From positions 496,001 to 560,000 of the forward strand of contig JANHCV010000008.1 in the NCBI GenBank assembly GCA_025594325.1: DNA of 64,000 nt, read 5' to 3'. The notes under the pieces are model-generated. The model had not been told where the DNA came from. It ran no database searches and saw nothing but the letters and a program-made list of their open reading frames with translations. Position 1 is the first letter of the stretch, and each line of letters opens with the position of its first letter. Shown here one piece after another: positions 54,628 through 63,833 of this stretch. The translations under genes and the position numbers were made by a program. The stretch comes from Blastocladiella emersonii ATCC 22665 (taxonomy: Eukaryota > Blastocladiomycota > Blastocladiomycetes > Blastocladiales > Blastocladiaceae).

Positions 54628-56318
54628 ATGTGCGACGAGTCGGCATTGCTCGTCCGCGCGTGCGAATCGCACTTGAAGCGCATTGCACTCGGTCTTTCTG
54701 CTCGACTGCACAGTCTTCCCATGCGATGGGACTCGACACTAGAACTCCCAAACCGAGTTTTTGCGCGTCAGACCGCGGCGCTCAATCGCTCTCGAACCCC
54801 AAATCGGTCCTCGTCTGTCTCCCGATCCAGGTCTACGTCTCGATCGCGTTCTCGCAGCTCAAGTCGATCTTGTTCACGTTCTCGCAGCTCAAGTCGATCC
54901 CGTTTACGTTCGCGAGCGCACACACGATCCAGTTCTCCGCCTGCCCGCTCCGACTCCGCCTCACCTTATCGAGGCCGCTCTCGCCCCAGATTTCATTTTT
55001 CATACGGCTGGAGATGCAGGTCTCGCTCTCACTCATGGTCTCGTTCGCGTTCACGCTCTCGCTCTCGCTCGTGGCCCAGGAAAGCGCCACGGAGGTGCTC
55101 GCCGCGTCCACCTGCCGCTTCCGGTCGGCGACGCAAACGAGGTGGACGCAAACGAGGCCCACGGAAACAGCAGACACGCGCATACGGCAACAAAGCACGT
55201 ATGCCCTCCCCGCCTCGAACCGCTCCGGCAAGCTCGCTCACTGACGGGTCTTCTTCCACGGGCCCAGTTTCACTTGAGCAGTTGCGTGACATTATCCAAA
55301 GATTCTCACACTTGATCGAGGTGTTGGACTTGGAAACCGCGGCGGGCGTCGAGCAATTTCGGTGCATCATTGACTCCGTTCTCCAGGCAGCGGGGCCGGG
55401 CAACCTCGCGCGGGCTGCTTTCGCTTGCCGCGCGCACATGCAGCGTCGCCTATATCACGCACTTGCCATCGTCCTTCACGACGAAATGCCTGACGAGGTC
55501 GCGTGGGACGCCATTTCCGAGGCACTCGACCCCGCACGCCGCTCCGCAAAAATCAAGCAGTGGATTGGGCTCGCTCGGCGCAAAGACGAGTCGGTGGAAT
55601 ATTTCGCGCGCCGCTTTGAGTGCTGCCTAAACGACGTTTCTTCTTCGAATGGCTGTGCAACTCGGCTTCCGTTGCGCGTCACCTTCATCGAGAAAGCGCT
55701 TGCCGATATGAATGTTCCCGATCAATCACTGGACTGCCTTCGCGACCTCGCGTCGAGGCGAGCCTTGCTCAAGGACCTGGTTTTGCTTGTCCAGGTCACC
55801 GAAGTCGAACATTCGAAGTTCGCCCGCCGCCGTCGCCGTCCAGTCACTTCACTCGACCCTGCTCCTAAGGTGCCGCGTCCTCCGATGCCTTCTTTAAACG
55901 CGCCTCAACCCCTCTTTCGCCGCGTCCAATCCGCCCCACAGCTGCTACTAGAGCAACCCGTGCCTCACGCCGACAAGTCACATTGCCCATTCTGCGCCCG
56001 GCTCGCAGGCGGCCGCGACGCTGCCTTGGTCGTACATGATATTTCCGAGTGTGTCCATGCGCAAAACACGAACGCAATCGTGCTTGCCATACAAACTACG
56101 GTCTCCGCGACGCGCAGATTAGCTGCCCACCCGATGATGCACGTCCGTCTCGAGTCGACGAGCTGATAGTGCGGGTCAATATGTTGACGGACCGCCTCAG
56201 AACTTTGGCACGCGGCAGGCTTCTCGTCGTGCGCGCAGTCAAGTACCTCGAGGCGTCGCTTACGCTCGAACCCCAAGCGCTCCTGGCGATCTGGAACGCA
56301 ATTTGTAGGCCGCGGTGA
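54628..56318 (+). pseudogene. SRG family copy 11, frameshifted near 56092
   Basis: A conserved start element lies at 54551 (ATGGAAGAAAAGAATGAA) but is in another frame, so the family frame opens at ATG 54628 (MCDESALLVRACESHLKRIALGLS). The RS tract has unusual Trp/His/Phe interruptions. The capsid-like domain is complete (LDLETAAGVEQFRCII, KDESVEYFARRFECC, RVTFIEKAL), and the motif is C-X2-C-X15-H-X4-C (CPFCARL...C). Just after the Cys motif one extra base moves the C-terminal domain (NYGLRDAQIS..., KYLEASLTLE) to the next frame, ending at 56318; the first frame ends at 56166 (512 residues). It may still make a protein with an aberrant tail. Confidence 0.7.
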
Positions 56319-56522
56319 TTAACTGCAATAAGTAAACAACAGATCTTTGCGAATGTCACGGAGCACTATGCGAGCGGAAGGCGGGCGATGTGAGAGCGAG
56401 GGTAACGGGAAGCGCGTTGCGCCACATCTGCGCTTGGCAGGTCCGTCGCGTGACTGTGGCGCCTCAAGCCCGCCTCCAAGGAGCGCTCGAGACAGCAGCT
56501 CTCCCCATGAAACACTCAAACC

Positions 56523-58061
56523 ATGAATAAAACGAATGAATTGCGCTCACCACTTGCTGCATTAAGCCCGGCGGTCCCAAACGAGTGTCCGGCCACTTCT
56601 AGCGACCCCAGCGGCCAGTCGGCCTTTCTGCTGGACTTGTGCAACGCGCGCCTGGCACACGTTCGACTGGGCCTTTCCCACAAGCTCGGAGCGGAGACGT
56701 GGTTTGGTTCAAGGGCATGGAGCACTTCTGCTGCTCCGGTTGTTGATTTGGAGCGGCGGCCTCAAACGCTCGAGGCCACGGCGCAGTTCTCTGAATCGAC
56801 TCTATCCGGAGCAAGCGACAACATCAACGGAACACCATTTTCATCTTCGCTTTGCGCGTTTGAAACGGTCTTGATCTCGGGCGAAACCCGTACGGGTCGT
56901 CTAAACCGCGCGGATTCACTGTCACGCTCCCGCTCGCGCTCGCATTCGCGGTCTCGCTCTGTGTCACAACAACACCCGAGTGTGATGTACAAGCGGATCT
57001 CGAGCGGCGTTTCGTCCAGACAGCGCACATTCCTCAGCGGAATTGTCAAGCGCTCGGCCGATTGTATAGCAAACGTGGATTTGGAGACGATGGTTGGCTT
57101 GCAGCGACTGCGCGTCTTTCTTGACAATATTTCAGTGCGCGCCGGTCCAGGAAACATTGCTTGCGCCGCCCTCCTCTGCCGTCGCGTCATGGCGCCGCGC
57201 GTTAACCATGCTCTCGCCTTGGTCCTCGAAGACGAAATGTCTGACGACACCGCTTGGAAAGCAATTACAGAGACACTCGACCCTGCTCAACGCACCGAAC
57301 GATTCACCGAGTGGCTCGACCTCGCGCGCGGTCGCGGCGAGTCGATACAAGAGTTTAAGCGCCGCTTCGCCTCGTGTCTCGAACGCGTCGCGCCCTTGCG
57401 ATACTTTTCCGATCGGCTTGCGGTCCGTCTTGCGTTTGTTGACAAAGCCATCGTTGGCACCTTGAGCGAGGATGTGCTCAACCGATTACGCGCCAAGGCA
57501 CTGTCGCGGATGTCGTTGGGCGAGTTTGCTGAGCTTGTCCAGCATGCCGAGACCGAAGAGAATCGGTACCAGCAACAACACGGGCGGGTGGTTCGCAATG
57601 CGCTGGCGACTTGTCCACCTTCCCCTGCTCCATCGGCACCAGCTTCAGTGTTACCACCAGTTTTAGCGTTACCACCAGCACGGCAGCAATTCCAGGACCA
57701 TGACCCAGTGTGTGCCTTTTGTCGCCACATTACTCCATTCGTAGCGAAGCGACTCGCTCCACACGAGCTCTCTGAATGCAAACGGGTCCGAGACACGCGG
57801 CCAATCGTTGCGGCCGTCAACCAGGGGCTCCGAGTTGCCCGAATCCGGTTCACGTCAGCCGATGCCAATCCCGCTTCAGATCGGGACCTCGAGGCCCGCG
57901 TGCGGTCGCTGCTCGAGCGGTTTCGCGCCATCGAGCATGACAATTCCGCGTATCCGCCGGCCGCCAAGTACCTCGACGCGTGCCTCGAGCTCAATCGCGG
58001 CGAGCTGCGGAAGATCTGGAGTCTGATATGTGATTCGGTCAATCCTAAGAAAAGGAGCTAG
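56523..58061 (+). CDS. SRG family copy 12, intact, short RS tract
   Basis: The protein has 512 residues, starting MNKTNELRSPLAAL in the element. The N-terminal box RLAHVRLGLSHKLGAETW is near residue 43. The RS tract is reduced to about 20 residues (near 135-155), so a long RS region is not essential to family architecture. The capsid-like domain covers about 186-345 (VDLETMVGLQRLRVFL, GNIACAALLCRRVM, GESIQEFKRRFASCL, RLAFVDKAI). Cys397, Cys400, His414 and Cys419 form C-X2-C-X13-H-X4-C, followed by the C-terminal domain (GLRVARIRFTSADANPASD, KYLDACLEL). Confidence 0.8.
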   Translation: MNKTNELRSPLAALSPAVPNECPATSSDPSGQSAFLLDLCNARLAHVRLGLSHKLGAETWFGSRAWSTSAAPVVDLERRPQTLEATAQFSESTLSGASDNINGTPFSSSLCAFETVLISGETRTGRLNRADSLSRSRSRSHSRSRSVSQQHPSVMYKRISSGVSSRQRTFLSGIVKRSADCIANVDLETMVGLQRLRVFLDNISVRAGPGNIACAALLCRRVMAPRVNHALALVLEDEMSDDTAWKAITETLDPAQRTERFTEWLDLARGRGESIQEFKRRFASCLERVAPLRYFSDRLAVRLAFVDKAIVGTLSEDVLNRLRAKALSRMSLGEFAELVQHAETEENRYQQQHGRVVRNALATCPPSPAPSAPASVLPPVLALPPARQQFQDHDPVCAFCRHITPFVAKRLAPHELSECKRVRDTRPIVAAVNQGLRVARIRFTSADANPASDRDLEARVRSLLERFRAIEHDNSAYPPAAKYLDACLELNRGELRKIWSLICDSVNPKKRS

Positions 58062-58151
58062 CTTGCGTTGATCCGCTGAGTCTTCTTCACCTTGTGTTTG
58101 CGAACTCTTGAGTGTTTGCCCGCATGCTGAGCGGATCGCAGAAGGCAGACG

Positions 58152-58571
58152 CGTAACCTCGCGCGCATCGCGCTTGCGGCTCGCGAGTACATGCTCCCTC
58201 GCGTCTACCATGTGCTTGCCCTTGTCATACACGAAGAGATGTCCGACCGCGCCGCGTGGGATATCGTTGCCCAAGTACTCAACCCGTCGCGCCGCAACGC
58301 CAATATCACAGAGTGGATCCAGCTGGTCCATCAGTCGGGCGAGTCAGTCGAGGATTTCGCATACCGATTTTCGCTGTGCCTACACCGCATGGCTTCCTTA
58401 CAACACTTTGCGACCCGGCTCCCGCTGCGCATCGCGTTCGTCGAAAAGGCGCTCGCCGGTAGCGCTCGTGTCTGGGCGCTCGCCCAGCTCCAAATACGTG
58501 AAGGGAAGTGTGCCTCCCTCGTTGATGTGACCGCGCTTGTTCAAGAGGCCGATTCTGAGGACCGGAGGTAG
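58152..58571 (+). pseudogene. SRG fragment (second half of capsid-like domain)
   Basis: The sequence begins abruptly inside the domain (NLARIALAAREYMLPRVYH) and runs through SGESVEDFAYRFSLCL and RIAFVEKALAG to a stop at 58571. There is no start element, N-terminal box, RS tract or Cys motif. About 80 bp later a short LVLEACLNL-like stretch recalls the family C terminus, so the fragment probably derives from a full copy by two deletions. Confidence 0.7.
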
Positions 58572-58920
58572 CTCGAGACTGCGCCCTCTCTTTCTGCGGC
58601 CCCGCCAGAGCTACCCTCCGTGTCCTATCTCTCGTCTCGCAATGGATCTTCTCCGCGCAACGCTGGTCCTTGAGGCGTGCCTCAATCTTTGTTGTTATGC
58701 ACTCTGAACAGTTTTAGCTTTGTACTAAGACACGTCAGGTGAAATACATTTGTCACCAACCCCAGGCTATATATTCTAGGAGCCGCGTTGTTGAACATTT
58801 TAGCCCGCGTGCTGGCTCGGTTTTGCAGGCATCAAGACGTGGCGGGTGACGCGTCGGTTTTGAGGTGAACGTTGCGACGACGCAGTGCCGCGGTTCAATC
58901 TCCGCTCTCCACGAACTTCC
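58572..58920. promoter_or_regulatory. Spacer and promoter region before SRG copy 13
   Basis: It contains ACGCGT at 58849-58854, 67 bp before the start. The AT-rich part 58690-58800 shows nothing recognisable. Confidence 0.4.
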
Positions 58921-60494
58921 ATGAACGACTCGCATGAAAATCTATCGCCACTTGCTGCATTGTGTTTCGTGAAGCAGATGGATCACTTTGACGCGTCATC
59001 GAAGCAAACGGCCGCACCGCTGCAATCCTGCTTGAGCAGTGTAACGCGCGACTCCGACACATCGCGCAGGGCATCTCGCACCGCCTGTCTGGATCGACAA
59101 CTATAGCTTTTTCAGCGCACTTGTCTGCTGTCGGTCCCACTTGCGATTCGAGAAACCCGTCGGTGCTGACTGAGTGGGATTGGATTGCAGCCGGACCAGC
59201 GTTTTGGGCCCGCTCCCGCTCACATTCTCGTTCCCGCGCACCGTCTCGGGATCGCGATCGCCCTGGTTCCCGCAAGCGTTCTCGATCGCCGCGACGGTGC
59301 AATGAAAGATCGCGCTCGCGTTCTCGTGCGCAATACGGATCTCGATCTCGGTCTCGCTCGCGCTCCCAATCGCGTCCTCGTACCGTGCCCCGAAACCACT
59401 CTCCATCACATAACAAAGGGCGCAATCGTGATCGTGACCGCCAGTGCGCAAAAAGTGACAAGACAGCGTTCCAGAAGCTCAAAGTCGTTGTGCTCAACGC
59501 CGCCCAGTCCATTGCGGGCGTAGACGTGGAGACACCGGAGGGACAGGCGAAGATGAGTAATTTTTTGAACCTACTTTCGAGCCGAGTTGGACAAGGAAAG
59601 CTTGCACGCGCCCTTCTCATTTGCCGACGTTCGCTACAGCCGCGCGTTTTTCATGCATTCGCCCTGGTCATCGACATCGAAATGACGGATCAGGCGACGC
59701 GAAAGGTCGTTTTCGAAGTGCTCCACCCCGCGCGCCGATCCCAAGGGTTGTCAGAGTGGATGGATCTTGCTCGGCGCGACGGCGAATCGGTTCGAGAATT
59801 CAGCAAACGCTTCGAACAGGTGCTCGACCGCATCGCTTCAACCAAACTAATTCCCGAACGGCTTGCCATGCGACTCGCGTTCATAGAAAAGGCTCTCACT
59901 GGCTTCGCGAATGAGGCGACAATTATGCAGGCCCGTAACGCTGCTGCGGTCCATCTTCCACTCAGCGTCCTCGCTCGCGTGGTTGAGCAGGCCGAACGCA
60001 TGCCGGAGCAACAAAAGCCGCACGAGACAATTATGTTTCGGTCGTCCACCTCTAAGATGATTGTGCATTCTCGACCACACTCGCGTGGTCCTGCTCCGCA
60101 GCGCCTTTCCGCCCCGGAGCAGCGGGCATCTCGACGTGAACCCAGCCCTCTCGACTCGCAATGTGCCTTTTGCAGCTGCCTCGCGCCATTCCATTACAAG
60201 GCCACGAACCCGCACAAGTTTTCAGACTGCGGACGAGCGCGTGACTCCCATACCACGGTTCAGGACATCAACCACGGGCTCCGCGTCGCACGGATAAAGC
60301 TCGGCTGTGGGGACCGGCGCCTCGTTGACACAAACGAGGTTGCGGGCCGCGTTCGGTCGCTCATTGGTGAGCTTCGAGCTCTCGTACAGCCGCATCAAGC
60401 GTCACTGCTCGCGATTGGCTATCTCGAGGCGATCCTGGTTCTCAATCCCGAGAAGCTGCAGCGGATTTGGATGTTGGTTTGTAACTCGTTTTAA
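58921..60494 (+). pseudogene. SRG family copy 13, one frameshift near 59010
   Basis: The ATG at 58921 gives MNDSHENLSPLAAL, but the frame closes at 59106. The N-terminal box (RLRHIAQGISHRLSG) is already in the next frame, which then runs uninterrupted to 60494: RS tract, VDVETPEGQAKMSNFL, GKLARALLICRRSLQPRVFH, DGESVREFSKRFEQVLD, RLAFIEKALTG, CAFC...HKFSDC and GLRVARIKL...YLEAILVLN. A single base change in length near 58998-59020 separates the two parts. The downstream frame alone could encode about 450 residues if an internal start were used. Confidence 0.7.
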
Positions 60495-60652
60495 TTCCAC
60501 TTTAACCTTGATCTTGTGAAAGCGGATTTCTTCATACATATGGAGCAATGGAGTGACGATCCTGTAAGTGACATGAGGCGGAGAGAGCAGGGCGACCAAA
60601 TGATCGACGCGGTGAGCAGCATTTGACACGCGTCCTCCCACGCCTCGAAACC

Positions 60653-62571
60653 ATGAACTCATCTAATGAAGAAGCTTGCTCAGCACTCGGTGCAATGACT
60701 TTGTCCATGTCATCCGATCCACCACCGGGGCTCGCAGTTGACGAGCGCAACATGACGGGATCGCTTGCGCGCCTGTGCGACGCGCGCATTCAGCACATCA
60801 CACAAGGCCTCTCCCACCGCCTGTCACACTCGCCTTGGCTTGAAACCTCAGCATTTGATCGCTCATCAGACCATTTACGCGAGCTCGAAGGCCGGGTTGC
60901 AGTTCTCGAGGTGTCGCTGCCATCTTCGCCGTTTCCTCGCGAGCCGTCCATCTCGGCTTCGCACCGTGCCCCAAGATTTCCTCATACTTCGCTTCCTCAT
61001 GATTTATTGGCGTTCCGCTAGCGCTCACGCTCACGCTCGAAATCGCGCGCGCCCCTTGTCGCCACTTTCAGTTCTGGTTTGCAGTCACCGTCGCGGACTC
61101 TTCAAGGCGAATCCTTAACACCATCCTTATCCCCGCCGCGGGAGGAGTTTGACTCCGAGTCGCAGTCTCAATCGCAGTCAATTTCTCGTTCCGATTCGGA
61201 ACTCCAGCTTCGCTTATCACCGCACGGCCAGCGGATTCCCCAGCCGGTTTCCACCCGACCCAACCGTACTGCTGGTCCTATCCCGCGCGGCAGGCTGCGC
61301 TCTCTTGTCCGCTCGTCCTGCAACATGATCAAAGATACTAACATGGAGGCACCGGCGGGACTGGCCGATTTCCGCGAGTTTCTCGAAGACTTCCTCAAAA
61401 GATCCGGCCCTGGTCATCTCGCATACGCAGCTCTTATATGTGCCGCCCCAGCCTTCAGCCGCACATCTTCCACGCACTGGCCCTCGTATTGGACGACGAA
61501 ATGCCCGACGCGGCGGCATGGGAGGCCATCGTCGAGGTACTCAGCCCGTAGAGTCGTCCGCACCACGTTTTCGAGTGGATCCGTCTCGTGCGCCGCCACG
61601 GCGAACCGCTTGGCCAGTTTGCGGCCCGATTCGAGCAGTTTCTCAACTGTTTTTCGTCCGCCAGCCGAATTACCACCCAATTTTCCTTGCGCCTGACTTT
61701 CCTTGAAAAGGCATTTCCACAAACACTTGACAGACGGATGTGGAATTATCTTTGCGAACTTGTACGAAGAGATGCACCTCTTCGCGATCTAGTTCGTAGG
61801 AACGAGCAAGTTGAGGCCGACTTTCAGAGCGAGCGGGGCCGTACTCTGCCTGTTCAACCTCATCGTTCAAAACAGCGGCTCAACTGCTGCACGGCAGCAA
61901 CAAACGAGACCAGCCTACTTCAACCGAGACTCAACAGCCTCATTCGCGTGCTGCAGTTCAGCTGCTTCCTCCTACACCGCAATCGACCCGGCGCGTACCC
62001 CCTCGGTATTGCCAGCTCGAGCGTCTACATCAAGCTCAGCTACGCGTGATACAGTGTTTTCTTTCGCAGCTCAAGCTTGTTCCTCCTTCCTTATTTGAGA
62101 GCAAAAGTCTTCGACTACCCGCCCGTGGAAGGCTCAGCGCTAAGCTCAGCTCAAGTCGCCCCAGGCGACGCACCAGCTCGATCGCAAGCACGCCCCCAGC
62201 CCATCAAGCACAAAAGGCCCGAAGCCCATGACCCAATATGCGCGCTTTGCCGGTTCCTCGTACCATTCGATCACAAGGTCATGGTGCCGCACCATCTCAA
62301 AGACTGCAAGCGGGTGCGTGACCCTGGCCCAGCGATCCTGGCCATCAATCACGGTCTTCGCGTCGCGCGTATTCGGCTCTACCACGCCGATGGGATGCTC
62401 GCTGCCGGAAACAGACTTGAGGCCCGTATTCGCTTCCTTTTGGGCGACCTTCGAACGAAGAAACACATCCACGAGTCGATTTCGCTCGCCGTTGCGTTCT
62501 TCGAAGCGATCCTAATCCTCGACCCCAAGGTCATTGAGCGGATCTGGCGGAGGCTCTGTGACATGGTCTAA
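60653..62571 (+). pseudogene. SRG family copy 14, several lesions
   Basis: The start element and N-terminal box (RIQHITQGLSHRLSHSPW) are intact. TAG at 61019-61021 interrupts the RS tract, and the same frame resumes with RSRSRSKSR. A frameshift near 61438 falls inside the capsid-like domain. In the new frame TAG follows VEVLSP, then RRHGEPLGQFAARFEQFL and RLTFLEKAF continue. A further TGA lies at 62047-62049 in the linker. The C-terminal part 62077-62571 is open (CALCRFLVPFDHKVMVPHHL...C, GLRVARIRL). AATAAA about 40 bp after the last stop is a plausible polyadenylation signal. It is a clear pseudogene. Confidence 0.75.
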
Positions 62572-62848
62572 CGTGTCGAGGACGAGAATCGCCACTTGTG
62601 CTGTGTCTAAGGAATAAAGGCATCGTTTGTGATGATTCAAGGACCTTCGCTACACGCACGGACGTCAGAACTTTAATGGATAGCAGGAAGCCTACAAAGG
62701 TACAGCGAGATCCGACTCGAGCCGCGAAAATCGACGCGCTCGCGATGTGTGGCTGCGCCACACACGTGCATAGAAGTGGTGTCGTTGGAGGGCAGGCGTG
62801 GCGAACCTATCGGCCGTCAATCCGACCTCGCTTCCCCGTCGAGATTCA

Positions 62849-63833
62849 ATGAATAGCTCCCATGTAAATCAACCTCCACTTGCTGCATATTGCTCGCCGA
62901 CGGTCATGGATCAGCCAGACGTGCCCGCTTTGATCTCTAGCCAAACTACCGCGCTCCTCCTCCAACTGTGCAACGCGCAGAATGAGCACATCCTCCAAGG
63001 TCTCGGCCACCGTGTTTCCGGCGCACCGTTTCTGGAGACACCGGGTTATCTCCAATCGGTCGCAATCGGTCGCCCCTATCCAAGCGCTTGCGCATGACCT
63101 CGAAGGGCTGGAGCGAGAGCAAGCCCGACTTGCTGTAAGCTCGCACTTGGCACCCGCACACTCGCCGTCCCGAGGCAGGTCTTTGACCTTGTTCCCTTCT
63201 ACTATGCATAAACGGGCCAAAGAGAGTCCTCGATCGCGCAGCCCACCCCGCTCACTGTGCAAGTCACGCGCCCCTTCGCGTTCGCGCTCGCACTCGCACT
63301 CTCGTGAACGCAGTAAACGCACATATTTATCCCGATCTCGTTCCCGTTCGCGCTCTTATTCTCGCTCGCGCTCTCGCTCTCGCTCTCGCTCTTGTAAACG
63401 CAACAAGCGCAGATCGTTACAGCGGCCACGCTCTCGTTCTCGTTCTCGTTCTCGTTCTCGTTCTCGTACTTACTCAAACTCGCGGCTTAGGCCACGATCA
63501 TTGAGCCGCTCGCCGACTCGTGCGACTCGAGCTGCACTACACTTGAGCACAGTAACGCCGGGTTTACACCGTTTGCAACCCTCAAACTTGGAACCCCCAT
63601 CGGCTATCAAGCCGCAAGCTGCACCGGACCGTCCTGGTCACGTCGAACCAAAGTGCGCCTTCTGCCAGCGCATCGTCCCTTTTGAGCGCCTACGCTTTGC
63701 GCCACACGTGTTTTCCAGGCGCCCTCGAGTGCGCGATCCGGTGAAAGCGGCAGAAGTCATCCACCTAGCTGCCCGTGTTGCGCGCCTTCGGTTGACTAAG
63801 GACGACATCGTCCCCTCCGCCAACTTGATTGAG
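62849..63833 (+). pseudogene. SRG family copy 15, capsid-like domain deleted and 3' end replaced
   Basis: ATG 62849 begins MNSSHVNQPPLAAY and the box EHILQGLGHRVSGAPF follows. A 10-bp tandem duplication at 63053-63072 shifts the frame. In the new frame come the region SLTLFPSTMHKRAKESPRSR and a long RS tract (63270-63470), then directly the Cys motif (CAFCQRIV...PHVF), whose last Cys is replaced by Arg (VFSRRPRV). The capsid-like domain is absent. Similarity to the family stops at about 63833, inside the C-terminal domain (VARLRLTKDDIVPSANLIE); the sequence after that is unrelated and stays open to the window end. Confidence 0.7.
63053..63072 (+). repeat. 10-bp tandem duplication causing a frameshift
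   Basis: CAATCGGTCG occurs twice in direct succession. Removing one unit restores the family frame (LQSVAPIQALAHDLEG). Confidence 0.85.

Noticed and set aside
1985-62890. Trans-spliced leader as explanation of the shared start element
   Set aside because: The element is encoded in the genome at each gene, contains or overlaps the start codon and is in frame with several proteins; a spliced leader would not be present at the gene itself.
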